Of a stretch of DNA of 64,000 nucleotides, positions 55,728-64,000 are shown piece after piece. Every line of letters starts with the position of its first letter. Positions within the stretch are counted from its first letter, which is position 1. The notes beneath the pieces are model-generated. The model was not told the origin of the DNA. It saw only the letters and a list, made by a program, of their open reading frames with translations, and did not search any database. Position numbers and translations under genes: made by a program. The DNA is from Lujinxingia litoralis (GTDB taxonomy: Bacteria > Myxococcota_A > Bradymonadia > Bradymonadales > Bradymonadaceae): NCBI RefSeq assembly GCF_003260125.1, contig NZ_QHKO01000002.1, positions 372,001-436,000 on the forward strand. The letters are read 5' to 3'.

Positions 55728-56339
55728 ATGTCCGAAGCGATCCCTGCCTCCGAGATTCCCGAGAACATCGGCCGCAACGATCCCTGCCCCTGCGGCAGCG
55801 AGAAAAAGTACAAGCGCTGCTGCCAGCGCACCCACCAGATCCAGAAAGAGAGCGAAAAGCAGAGCCGTCAGCCCCACCAGCTCATCGGCTCCAAGACCAT
55901 CCCCTACAAGGTCTACAAGGTGCTGACCCAGGTCTTTGAGAGCAACGCGCTTGCCCTCTACTACGATCTGAGCCACGAGGCCGGCCCCTTCCGCCAGCGC
56001 TACCCCGAGAAGGGAGCCTTCATCGAAGCGGTAGACCAGGGCAATGACGCCATGGTCGCCGGTCCGGACTACGAGCTGCAGCACTTCCGCGTCGACGGTC
56101 CTGACGTCTACGTGGTGCTCACCCAGGGGCAGAACGACCCGCGCGTCGAAGAAGTCCAGGTTGACGTGATCACCCTTCGACCCAACGAACTCGACGCCGA
56201 AGGCAACGCGCGCGAAGCCGACTACCGGGGCTTCCGCATCTGGGATGTGCAGCGCCACACCGTCAACAAAGACGAGTTCACCAGCGCGACCCACCCCGAC
56301 TTAAGCAAGCTCGGTGTGACCTGGAAAGCGGCCAACTAA
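55728..56339 (+). CDS. SEC-C motif-containing protein
   Basis: A 203-aa soluble protein. Near the N-terminus is a zinc-binding SEC-C motif, N-D-P-C-P-C-G-S-x-K-K-Y-K-R-C-C, as at the end of SecA and in YecA/YchJ-type proteins. The rest is an acidic alpha/beta domain of unknown fold (L-T-Q-V-F-E-S-N-A-L-A-L-Y-Y-D-L, V-Y-V-V-L-T-Q-G-Q-N-D-P-R). It may bind ribosomes or export partners, by analogy only. GAGAG precedes the ATG. An intrinsic terminator follows. Confidence 0.82.
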   Translation: MSEAIPASEIPENIGRNDPCPCGSEKKYKRCCQRTHQIQKESEKQSRQPHQLIGSKTIPYKVYKVLTQVFESNALALYYDLSHEAGPFRQRYPEKGAFIEAVDQGNDAMVAGPDYELQHFRVDGPDVYVVLTQGQNDPRVEEVQVDVITLRPNELDAEGNAREADYRGFRIWDVQRHTVNKDEFTSATHPDLSKLGVTWKAAN

Positions 56340-56394
56340 GCCCTTTTCTACAGCCCCCGGAGCGCTTTACCTGGACCAGGCAATGCGCTCGAGA

Positions 56395-56426
56395 CCCGCC
56401 GGACTCCCATGTCCGGCGGGTTTTTT
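56395..56426 (+). terminator. Intrinsic terminator after the SEC-C gene
   Basis: CCCGCCGGAC (56395-56404) and GTCCGGCGGG (56411-56420) form a 10-bp perfect stem with a 6-nt loop, followed by TTTTTT. It ends the glyA-TPR-SEC-C transcript on the plus strand. Confidence 0.93.
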
Positions 56427-56526
56427 GATCGGTTTAAGACCTCCCCTCTTTGCGCCAGGGGGGAGCCGAAATGCTCCTCGCTATTCCCACTACAACGCCC
56501 TCGCCCTCGTTCAGGACAGCACAAAC

Positions 56527-56566
56527 AAAAAAGCCCGCCCGGCGTAAAACGCCGGGCGGGCTTTTT
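56527..56566. terminator. Bidirectional terminator before the sulfatase stop
   Basis: GCCCGCCCGGCG and CGCCGGGCGGGC form a 12-bp stem around TAAAA (about 56533-56561), flanked by AAAAAA on the left and TTTTT on the right. It lies about 36 bp after the sulfatase-like gene's stop on minus and backs up the plus-strand terminator at 56395. Confidence 0.92.
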
Positions 56567-56601
56567 GTAGGCCTTTTGAAGGCCTACGCACATGCAGTCC
56601 G

Positions 56602-59064
56602 TCAATCCACCTGACTGACCTGCTCCCAGAACTCGGGGCTCACATTGGTGGAGGTGCCCCAGTGCTCTTTGTCCCAGCGCTCGCGATGCGCACGGAACCA
56701 GGCCACGGAATCCTGCAGCCAACGGCTGGCCAGCGGATGGTCCGCGCTCACGTCGTTGAGTTCACGCACGTCCTCGCGCCGATCAAAGAGTTTGAACTGG
56801 CCGGCGCGCAGGTAAATCTTCCAGTGCGCCACCTGCATGCCGTAATGAAGCTGATACTGCGTGGCCACCGCCGGATTGGGATAGCCGCCGTGCTGCCCGT
56901 ACATCACCGGCAGCAGGTTCATCCCCTGCTTCTCCTCCGGATGCGCCAGCCCCAGGAGCGCGGTGACGGTAGGCAGCACGTCGACCACATCGGCACCGGA
57001 CTTCACCACCCGCTCCTGCGGGAGTTTCGAATAATGGAAGATCAGCGGAACGTGGACCATCTCCTGATGCACGTTATGGCCATGGCCCACGCTGCCATGC
57101 TCCCAGAACTCTTCCCCGTGGTCCGAGGTCACCACCACCAACGTCTCATCCCAGATCCCCATGCGCTCCAACTCGGCGCGCAGGTGCCCAAAGGCGTTAT
57201 CGTTGTAGGTGATTTCGTTCTTGTAGAGGTTGATGATCCGTTGCTTATCCCGCTCGCTCACCGGGAGTCTCTTGCCTTTGACCAGTCCCAGGTCCTCGCC
57301 AGAGATATAGCGCTGGAAGCGACCATTGTAGGGCTCGGTGTCATAGAGGCCGATGTACTCCTGGTGACGCCGATAGGTCACATGCGGATCGATCGTACCC
57401 AGGTAGAGGAAGAAGGGATTCTCGAGATTATTCTCGGCCCACCCCAGCCCCTGGCGCGCCATGAACATGCCGTCGAGACCGGTCTGCTCATGGATGTTGT
57501 TCTGGTAGAAGTCCCAGCCCCGGCGCAGGTTGAGCAGATGAGAGGCGTACCCGTTGCTGGAGTACATCGCGGTGCGGTAGTTCGCGTCTTTAAAGAACTG
57601 CTGAATGACCCGCACATTGTCGCGCACCTTCCCTCGTCCGGCCACCCCGTGGCGGTTGGGGTAAAGCCCGCTGAAGAGCGATGCATGACTCGCCCGTGAC
57701 TCCGTGCCCTGAACGTAGGCGAGTTCAAAACTCACGCCCTCATCGGCCAGGCGCTTCAGGTTGGGCGCCTGCACGTCGGTGTCGAAGTGAATCGGCAGAA
57801 AGTCCGCCCGGAGAGTGTCGATTACCCAGAACACCACATAGCGGGGAGGCTCGATCGCCTCGGGCATCGCCGGCAACTCGCCGGGGCGAACCAGGCGCGC
57901 GCCCTTCAGGGTCAGCGGTGCCTGGCATGCGTCATCGGCGATGATCTCCAGCCGGGCGATCTGATCGTCGTCGACCGGGAGCTTCCAGGACGTGGATTGC
58001 TCCGCACCACGCTCGGGCACCAGCGCGCGCCCATCCTCCAGCGCCGCGCGGACCTTACCCTGCCCTTCTTCAACCTCTAGACGAACCTGCGGACCACACC
58101 CCGGCTCGGCCCGAAGATCGAGCTGCAGGTGCGCATCCTGATGGGCCCAGACCAGCCAGCTCAGCCCCTCACCGGCAGCCAGGCGAACCTCGCCCTGCCC
58201 CAGGTTGTGCTGGTGTGGCGCGAGTTCGGCGAGCGGCGTGTTTTCCAGACCAGCCTCACCCGGCGTCGGGGCGGCCTCGCCACCCGGAGCCGCAGCCGTC
58301 CCTTCTCCCACAGCCTGCTCCGCTGACGCATCACTCCCACCGGAGCCTGCCCCCTCATCCTCGAGACTCGGCGTGGCGACTTCCTGCGGAAGCGCCGCTC
58401 CAAAGCGTGCCCAGGCAAGACCTCCACCGGAGAGCTGGCCGTCGATACGGCCCATGTTGGAGAAGGTCAGCACCAATGCGTTGTCGGCGCGCACTGGCGC
58501 CCCCTGAAGCGAGAGGCGCACGGTTTGCCACCCCTCCTCCAGCGCAACCGTCTCCAGCGCATGTCCGTTAAGCGCGACCTGAAGCTCGTTATGACCTCGC
58601 GCGGGATTGAACACCCGCAGCGCCAACTCCTCGATCTCCCCGCCCGGAGCCGGCAGCCAGATACTGGCCTTCCGTCCCCGGGTGCCCGAGACCCTTCCCC
58701 CCTCCACATCGGCCCCCACAATCCACTCCCGACCATGATTGCCGTGAACGTAGCGCATGAAATCGAGCTCACGGGCGTCGATCCAGTACGCGCGCTCCTG
58801 CCCATCGCGGGTCACACGATGCGCCAGGGGACGGTTCTGCAGAAGATCAAAGGCGGTGTAGTGAGGGGCGTCCAGGTTGGGCAGGGGCGGATCGATCTCA
58901 GGAACTCCGCTCTGAGGTTCGAGCGTCGGATCGGCCACGCGTTTGAGTTCCTGCTGATGTGCGGAAACCTGCTCCGGAGAGCGGCTACTACAAGCCACAG
59001 TGGTGCCGGCGGCGAGCAGCAGCGCGGCGAGGGAGAGCCGATGAGGCCACGTCGTCGATATCAT
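56602..59064 (-). CDS. Sulfatase-like lipoprotein
   Basis: An exported lipoprotein of about 820 aa: lipobox region T-T-V-A-C-S-S, then about 430 residues of beta-rich Pro/Glu/Gly sequence, then a sulfatase-fold alkaline-phosphatase-superfamily domain. The metal site is seen in V-I-D-T-L-R-A-D and V-T-S-D-H-G-E-E-F-W-E-H-G-S-V-G-H-G. The nucleophile region reads G-T-E-S-R-A-S-H-A-S-L-F-S-G-L-Y-P-N-R-H-G. In arylsulfatases this is C/S-x-P/A-S-R; here the best fit is Ser-Arg-Ala-Ser-His, without the Arg. It could be a serine-type sulfatase or a phosphodiesterase. The ATG at 59064 precedes the signal peptide. Confidence 0.85.
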   Translation of the reverse strand: MISTTWPHRLSLAALLLAAGTTVACSSRSPEQVSAHQQELKRVADPTLEPQSGVPEIDPPLPNLDAPHYTAFDLLQNRPLAHRVTRDGQERAYWIDARELDFMRYVHGNHGREWIVGADVEGGRVSGTRGRKASIWLPAPGGEIEELALRVFNPARGHNELQVALNGHALETVALEEGWQTVRLSLQGAPVRADNALVLTFSNMGRIDGQLSGGGLAWARFGAALPQEVATPSLEDEGAGSGGSDASAEQAVGEGTAAAPGGEAAPTPGEAGLENTPLAELAPHQHNLGQGEVRLAAGEGLSWLVWAHQDAHLQLDLRAEPGCGPQVRLEVEEGQGKVRAALEDGRALVPERGAEQSTSWKLPVDDDQIARLEIIADDACQAPLTLKGARLVRPGELPAMPEAIEPPRYVVFWVIDTLRADFLPIHFDTDVQAPNLKRLADEGVSFELAYVQGTESRASHASLFSGLYPNRHGVAGRGKVRDNVRVIQQFFKDANYRTAMYSSNGYASHLLNLRRGWDFYQNNIHEQTGLDGMFMARQGLGWAENNLENPFFLYLGTIDPHVTYRRHQEYIGLYDTEPYNGRFQRYISGEDLGLVKGKRLPVSERDKQRIINLYKNEITYNDNAFGHLRAELERMGIWDETLVVVTSDHGEEFWEHGSVGHGHNVHQEMVHVPLIFHYSKLPQERVVKSGADVVDVLPTVTALLGLAHPEEKQGMNLLPVMYGQHGGYPNPAVATQYQLHYGMQVAHWKIYLRAGQFKLFDRREDVRELNDVSADHPLASRWLQDSVAWFRAHRERWDKEHWGTSTNVSPEFWEQVSQVD

Positions 59065-59125
59065 GATGCGTTCTTTCTCAAATGGGGCGCGCGGCCCGGC
59101 GTATCCCTGGCCGCGCGTCAACGGG

Positions 59126-61618
59126 CTACTGCTGGAGGGTCGTTCGGTTAAAGCTCGAGGTCACAAGGCCAGCGCGGCGAAGTCCCACACCGCTGGAGCG
59201 CACCAGATCGTTGATCGTTACTGTCGTACGTATCGCGTCAACAATCACAGTCCCGCGGGTGAAGAAGTCGGGGCCACCAGGACGCACCGGCGGAATCACA
59301 ACGCTATGGCTAAACGCGCTGTTATCCCCCTGGGGGCCCATCGCCCAGACGTCCCAACTGCGCTCCTCGCCGACCATGCGCACCCGATAGATCGGTCCGG
59401 CGTCGGCGTCAATCGACAGCGTGCGCTGACCACGGTTGGCGCTGAGCGTTGAGGCTCCCGGGAAGGTTCCCAGCCGGGTGGTCGTGCCCAGCGACTGCCC
59501 ATTCCACAACGCCGCCGAGAAGTCGGTCGCCAGCGTATTGCCCTCGGCGCTAAACGCCAGCGCGAGCAACGCGTAGCGGCCACCGACGGTGGTGCCATAA
59601 GGCGGCGCCATAAAGAGCGTACGCGGGTCCGGGCGGCCGTCTTCATCCTCGTCGGTGGTCGCACTGATGCCCAGCGGCACAAAGCCCGGACCATCGAGTT
59701 GCACGCCGCCGACCAGAACGGCCACTGACGCCGCATCGCTACCCAACTGCGGGAAGTTCGAGATGTTCACCGCCGTCGACAGACGCTGGCGCACCGAAGG
59801 CGCCAGGTCCTCTTCTGGAAAATTCCGGTAATCGGGCAGCCACTCATCGGTATCACCGTTGTTGTTGATATCCGAAACATCGAGCGCCCGGGGAAGCGCC
59901 GCCATCAGCATCGGCTGCTGAGCGTGATCAAAGCGGCTAAAGAGGGGCAGCAACACCCCGATTGCCTGGTTCACGTTTTCGGGAGGCGATGTGAACACGC
60001 TGAGCAGATCTCTGAAGGGGACCCTGCCCGCCAGTCCCCAGGCAAGGCGCGCACCGGCGGCGCCCTGCACGTAGTAAGTCTGCTTCGCGTCGATCTGCAG
60101 GCCTCCGAGGCGGCCGTAAGCCACCAGACCACCGGGCAAAGGCACGTCCGCGCCGCCCATCCCCGGGATCTCAATCCGAGTCGTGAAGGTGTCGCCCAAC
60201 AGCCGGGTCAGGTCCAGGTCCAGCAAATCACCGGCGACGCTCGCTCCCGCCAGCCCCACATTAATATCTCCCGACGTGTTCAGCTGGCTGAGATCAAAGG
60301 AGCCGGTAAAGCCGGCCGCAGGCCCGCTACCCGAGCGTGGCGAGACGGGAAGGCGGATGTCGCGCGCCTCGACTCCCTGCACCGTGAGGTAGTTGTACGC
60401 GGGATGAAACACCGAGACTTCATAGGCACCTTCGACGCGCTCAAAGAGCGCCAGGCCCTCGTCATCGGTGGTGGCTTGCTGGTCCCCGATCTCCACCTGG
60501 GCGCCGCTGAGCGGACGCCCGGTTTCCATATCCAATGCAACAACCCGGATCACATCTCCGGGCACCAACCCACTGTTGGTAAACGTCGACCTCCCGTTGC
60601 ACTGAATCGGGTCCCCGCCAGCGAGCACGGCACTAACTTCGGTGGTGCCAGCGCCGGTACCACCGACCAGGTAGTTGCCATCGATCGCCGCCACAGCGCT
60701 GTTGGTGGACGACCAGATGAAACTCGCCGCCACGCCATTGCCGTCTTCATCCAGGGCAAACGCCTCCAGGGCAATGCGCTCATTGGGGGCAATGAGCCGG
60801 CCGCCGGTAATCATGATGCAAGAGTGGGTAAGCGGCGGGTCAATGCACTGCCCCATGTCACAGAGCTGCCCTTCCTCGCAGGTGTCGTTGCCCCGACAGA
60901 GGCGCTCCTGGCAGACCTCGCCCACACACTCGGCGCGAGGGCCGCAGTCATCATCGGTGCTGCACTCCGGAGTGAACTGGCAGACCCCGGCAATGCACTG
61001 CTCCTGAGGGCCGCAGTCATCACCAAAGGTGCACTCGGGCCGCTCCACGCAGCTCTCTTCCACACAGATTTCGGAGGGACGACAATCCAAATCCTCGTTG
61101 CATTCAGGACCAGCCACACACTCGCCGGCCTGGCACAACTCGTTGGTGCCGCACTCATCGTTGAGCAAACATCCGCGGCACTGCCCCTCGTCACAGATGA
61201 GCCCGTCGCATTGCGCATCCGACTCGCAGACCTCCGGCACGCAGCGGCATCCGAGCTGCACGCTGCCCTCGTCGCAGGAAAGCTCGCAGGCGATGTTCAC
61301 ACATACGCCCACTTCCAGGTCGCACACCGCGCGCTCACAGGTGTCCGAGTCCGCTGAATCGGCCTCGCAGACCCCGCTGCCGCAATCGAGGTCACTCTCA
61401 CAGGCGATTGGCGTCACATCAGCGTCGTCGCCATCGGCATCCGGGATATCGTCACCGACACAGATGCTGCCAACGCACTGCCCGCCCTCGGGACACTGAT
61501 CATCGGTCTGACAATGCTGACCGATGGCGGTGCGCCCACAGGAGGCTGCCATCACACAGAACGCGCCGACCACGAGCGTGCGCAGAAGAGAAGAATACGA
61601 AGAGGTCGCCAGGTTCAT
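59126..61618 (-). CDS. Cys-rich repeat lipoprotein
   Basis: An exported lipoprotein of about 830 aa: signal peptide with lipobox M-A-A-S-C, then about 230 residues with many disulfide-type repeats of the form D-x-D-C-x-x-x-x-x-C-x-x-x-x-C (for example N-E-D-L-D-C-R-P-S-E-I-C, S-T-D-D-D-C-G-P-R-A-E-C). A bacterial Ig-like region follows, and then a carboxypeptidase-regulatory-like module (V-R-V-V-A-L-D-M-E-T-G-R-P-L-S-G-A). The C-terminal half is a large beta-rich domain. Such multi-repeat proteins are common in bradymonads and myxobacteria as surface proteins. The role is not known. The ATG at 61618 is preferred. Confidence 0.78.
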   Translation of the reverse strand: MNLATSSYSSLLRTLVVGAFCVMAASCGRTAIGQHCQTDDQCPEGGQCVGSICVGDDIPDADGDDADVTPIACESDLDCGSGVCEADSADSDTCERAVCDLEVGVCVNIACELSCDEGSVQLGCRCVPEVCESDAQCDGLICDEGQCRGCLLNDECGTNELCQAGECVAGPECNEDLDCRPSEICVEESCVERPECTFGDDCGPQEQCIAGVCQFTPECSTDDDCGPRAECVGEVCQERLCRGNDTCEEGQLCDMGQCIDPPLTHSCIMITGGRLIAPNERIALEAFALDEDGNGVAASFIWSSTNSAVAAIDGNYLVGGTGAGTTEVSAVLAGGDPIQCNGRSTFTNSGLVPGDVIRVVALDMETGRPLSGAQVEIGDQQATTDDEGLALFERVEGAYEVSVFHPAYNYLTVQGVEARDIRLPVSPRSGSGPAAGFTGSFDLSQLNTSGDINVGLAGASVAGDLLDLDLTRLLGDTFTTRIEIPGMGGADVPLPGGLVAYGRLGGLQIDAKQTYYVQGAAGARLAWGLAGRVPFRDLLSVFTSPPENVNQAIGVLLPLFSRFDHAQQPMLMAALPRALDVSDINNNGDTDEWLPDYRNFPEEDLAPSVRQRLSTAVNISNFPQLGSDAASVAVLVGGVQLDGPGFVPLGISATTDEDEDGRPDPRTLFMAPPYGTTVGGRYALLALAFSAEGNTLATDFSAALWNGQSLGTTTRLGTFPGASTLSANRGQRTLSIDADAGPIYRVRMVGEERSWDVWAMGPQGDNSAFSHSVVIPPVRPGGPDFFTRGTVIVDAIRTTVTINDLVRSSGVGLRRAGLVTSSFNRTTLQQ

Positions 61619-61714
61619 GGGCTTGCGCCTTGGAAAACGGTTCATCAGCAAACACGATCAGATGCGCCGAGTGTAGTGAATTCGGTGCAGAGATTCCATG
61701 TTCGAATCAGGCAC

Positions 61715-62296
61715 TTAGATCATAAAGCGCTGGCGTTTACTGCGAGCCAGCTGACGCTCCCGTCGGAGCGCATAGCGCGCGATCGCCTGCTGATGCGGTT
61801 GCGAAATAGCCCGAAAGGCAAAGGCCGCACCGGCTCGCTCGGGGGCCTCGTCCACCCGAACCACCTCGCCAAGGGCCAGAATCTCCGGGCTATGCAGGCT
61901 GGGGATCTGAACGCGAATCTCCGCCAGGTCACCGACCTCCCAGCGAGGCTGGTCCTCATCGCCGGCTAGCCACAGCCCCTGATCGTTGAGTTCCACCCAG
62001 CGCGAGGCCAGCCCGGCCTGATTATGTGTCTCAATCAGTCGCTGCATCTCGGTGATTTGCTGACGCATCGCTCGCAGTTCATTGAGCACGAAGATCATTT
62101 CTCGGGAAAGATCCTCGGCATGATCGCGCCAATCCAGCGCATCGTTCATCACGCTGTCGCTTTCCAGCACCGCCAGGTCCAGAATACGCGCCTCCAGCGC
62201 TTCGATTCGGTCCTGCTCAACGGGATCAATCTGACAGGGAAGCAGACTGCGCACACGCACAGAGCTGCGGCGGTCGGCAGGGGTTCTCTCACTCAT
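61715..62296 (-). CDS. PilZ-like protein
   Basis: A 193-aa soluble protein. It begins with R-R-S-S-V-R-V-R near residue 10, like the R-x-x-x-R of c-di-GMP-binding PilZ domains. Then a helical stretch of about 70 residues (E-A-L-E-A-R-I-L-D-L, M-I-F-V-L-N-E-L-R-A-M) and a beta-rich part with V-E-L-N-D-Q-G-L and E-V-V-R-V-D-E follow. The usual D/N-x-S-x-x-G is only partly kept, so c-di-GMP binding is uncertain. ATG at 62296 with AGGAG seven bases upstream. Confidence 0.58.
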   Translation of the reverse strand: MSERTPADRRSSVRVRSLLPCQIDPVEQDRIEALEARILDLAVLESDSVMNDALDWRDHAEDLSREMIFVLNELRAMRQQITEMQRLIETHNQAGLASRWVELNDQGLWLAGDEDQPRWEVGDLAEIRVQIPSLHSPEILALGEVVRVDEAPERAGAAFAFRAISQPHQQAIARYALRRERQLARSKRQRFMI

Positions 62297-62423
62297 GACG
62301 GTACTCCTGGGGTCCTGGAAGATCGCGGGCTGCCTCAGGCGCTCAGCCAGTCTGACAGACTGACCCAGAGCCCGAGCGGGTTCAGACTACATCAGGGGAG
62401 CGCAAGGGCAACAACCTCACCCA

Positions 62424-64000
62424 TCAGGGGCGAAACACCAGCTGACTGCCCTGCCCGGCGCGCACCGCCACGGTTCGGGTCTCGGAGTAGCGCTTAAAGC
62501 TCGTGAAATACACACGCACTTCGTAGCTCCCGGCGTCCAGGCGATGATCACTGAGCCGAGCGCTCTCGGCGACGAGCGCGCCGTCGATATAGATGCGAGC
62601 ATCGTCCACATTATCCACGCGCACACTGAGTGTTCCCTGCTCCGAGGCCTGCGCCGTCTCGCCCAGCTCCCAGATATTCAGCGCCTCAGCGGTGTTGGAT
62701 GCACCGGACTTCGAGGGCTTCGGCGAGGCGCTCCGGCGTGAGGAGGAGCGCCGGCTGCTCCTCTTCGACGTGGATGTAGTGGGCTTTGCTTTGGCGGAGG
62801 CTTGTACATCGAAGCTCAGATGCACCTCTTGCACTCGCGGGTCGTCTTCCTCCCAGCGGAGGGTCTGCTCTTGTGGAGACGCATCCTCCAACTCGGCGTA
62901 GACTTTGTGTTCCATCTCGCGTGAGAGCCCCATGGCCGTCACGGGAGACTCGCCCAGAAGTTCGCCATTCACATAGACCTTTGCACCGGGCGGCGACGTC
63001 GCGATCTGGAGGATCCCTCCCAGCGCCTCAAGCTGCATGACCAGCGGATGCATCTGAGCTTCGGCTACGAGCTGGAGTTCTTTGACGTCGTAGCCGTCGC
63101 GCTCAAAACGCAATGCGTACCCGCGCCCCACCCTCAACTCCTTGAGGGTGGTGGGCGTGGCGCCCACAAAGGTGTCGTCGAGATAGACCCGGGCGTTGGC
63201 CGGCTCTGTAGAGACCATCAGGTTGGTGTGAGTCGACGCTGCCGGCGCCTGTTCGACGACCGGAGCCGCGGCGCCCGCGCGCAGGTCATCTCCCCACATC
63301 ACCCAGCCAGCCAGCCCCACGACGAGGAGCGCTACGAAGGCCAGGACAACCCCGACGAGATAGGGACGTGTGCGCATCAGGCGCTCAACGCGCGACCAGA
63401 TCGCAGACGTCACACGCACTCCCGGCTGAGTGCGTCCCACCGCCGGCAACTCCCCGGGCGTCTTTACCCCGGGGCGCGGCGTTTGCGCAGGCAGGTCCCG
63501 CAACGAAGCGCCAAAGCCCACGGCCGGATTCGCCGCCGTGGGCACCGCGGCCGGCGCCCGAAGCCCCACCGGCGCCTGAGCCTCGCGCGTCGGCATCTCG
63601 TGGGCACTCGCCTCCTGGTACGCAGACCTGAGCGCCGGCCCCGGAACCGGCCGCGCCGGAACCTTCTCCTGAGTCTCAACCTCATCGTGATCGGCCCAAT
63701 CCACCATCGCCGTGGCGGCATCGGCATCCAAATCATCGACCGCCGGCTCGTCACGCATGAAGATCTGGGTGTGCTGATCCTCCTCAAAATCCGAGGATTC
63801 ATCCGCCCGCGCGGCATCAAAAATCACGCTGTGCTGGCTCGCCTCAAACTCCGAGCGCTGCATCGCCTCAAAGCCCGCCGCCCGCGTCTCTTCCGGCAGA
63901 TGCGTCTGCAGATAGGCACGCACAAATTCGGCGAGTTCCGGGCGCCCCACCGGCAAAAGCTCCGCCCGGGCCACCTCGACGAGCTCGCGTTTCATCGCCA
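62424..64000 (-). CDS. Probable Ser/Thr kinase C-terminal part with PEGA domains
   Basis: The frame is open past the right edge, so the N-terminus is missing. The first visible residues (R-E-L-V-E-V-A-R-A-E-L-L) resemble the tail of a Hanks-type kinase domain, and an acidic linker, one transmembrane helix (V-G-V-V-L-A-F-V-A-L-L-V-V-G-L-A-G-W) and three PEGA-like beta domains follow. The PEGA cores read S-T-E-P-A-N-A-R-V-Y-L-D-D, S-P-P-G-A-K-V-Y-V-N-G and V-D-D-A-R-I-Y-I-D-G. A Ser/Arg-rich linker separates the second and third. PEGA modules likely bind cell-wall or surface ligands. An ATG at 63995 exists, but a kinase would begin outside. Confidence 0.75.
   Translation of the reverse strand, partial: AMKRELVEVARAELLPVGRPELAEFVRAYLQTHLPEETRAAGFEAMQRSEFEASQHSVIFDAARADESSDFEEDQHTQIFMRDEPAVDDLDADAATAMVDWADHDEVETQEKVPARPVPGPALRSAYQEASAHEMPTREAQAPVGLRAPAAVPTAANPAVGFGASLRDLPAQTPRPGVKTPGELPAVGRTQPGVRVTSAIWSRVERLMRTRPYLVGVVLAFVALLVVGLAGWVMWGDDLRAGAAAPVVEQAPAASTHTNLMVSTEPANARVYLDDTFVGATPTTLKELRVGRGYALRFERDGYDVKELQLVAEAQMHPLVMQLEALGGILQIATSPPGAKVYVNGELLGESPVTAMGLSREMEHKVYAELEDASPQEQTLRWEEDDPRVQEVHLSFDVQASAKAKPTTSTSKRSSRRSSSRRSASPKPSKSGASNTAEALNIWELGETAQASEQGTLSVRVDNVDDARIYIDGALVAESARLSDHRLDAGSYEVRVYFTSFKRYSETRTVAVRAGQGSQLVFRP

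Overview
The window is G+C-rich and densely coded, almost entirely chromosomal housekeeping and envelope genes. It looks like a Gram-negative deltaproteobacterium in the old sense, most likely Bradymonadales (Bradymonadota) or a myxobacterium-like relative. The evidence is a complete outer-membrane assembly set (BamA, OmpH/Skp, LolD, LolC/E), a pair of myxobacterial-type outer-membrane beta-barrel proteins, several Ser/Thr kinase or PP2C signalling proteins including one with PEGA domains, Cys-rich and PPC-domain lipoproteins, and an etf:quinone-type Fe-S membrane reductase. This placement is inference; there is no rRNA or tRNA gene in the window. No CRISPR array, insertion sequence or prophage was seen.

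Layout. 1-1119 (+): end of a lytic transglycosylase and pgsA. 1120-1702: C-rich non-coding stretch with diverged repeats. 1703-12096 (-): a compact run of seven genes, two OMP barrels, a TPR protein, an Ig-like membrane protein, a DUF4350 protein, a MoxR ATPase and a DUF58 protein. 12097-12350: leader region with a possible three-way RNA fold. 12348-17980 (-): ftsY and smc. 18132-21841: a small accessory island with a cytochrome P450, a 64-aa membrane protein, an asparagine-synthase-like enzyme of lasso-cyclase type, and a 63-aa peptide gene with a lasso-peptide leader signature. 21838-23601 (-): an orphan TaqI/Eco57I-type DNA methylase. 23711-25087 (+): a Ser/Thr kinase. 25115-33437 (-): uridine kinase, a PPC lipoprotein, ompH, bamA, lolD, lolC/E. 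33530-36952 (-): prfB with its programmed +1 frameshift, eno, an MPN-like protein. 36969-45617 (-): an unknown membrane protein, a PP2C-cNMP fusion, carA, pyrB, lepB, lepA. 45891-49166: a calcium-motif lipoprotein (+), then tcdA, tatD and a lipoprotein (-). 49321-56339: a DnaK-like protein (-) divergent from an Fe-S reductase, glyA, a TPR protein and a SEC-C protein (+). 56602-64000 (-): a sulfatase-like lipoprotein, a Cys-rich lipoprotein, a PilZ-like protein and the C-terminal part of a kinase with PEGA domains.

Most notable. The 19912-21841 pair (lasso-cyclase-like enzyme plus adjacent precursor, with no visible B-protein and with a P450 and a small membrane protein divergently placed next to it) is a candidate undescribed RiPP locus. 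The precursor matches the lasso leader pattern Y-x2-P-x-L-x3-G-x7-G at every position, except that the usually conserved penultimate Thr is Ile. Secondary points are the possible structured RNA upstream of the OMP/MoxR operon, the long acidic inserts in SMC and LolC/E, a degenerate MPN-domain protein, and the PP2C-cNMP fusion.
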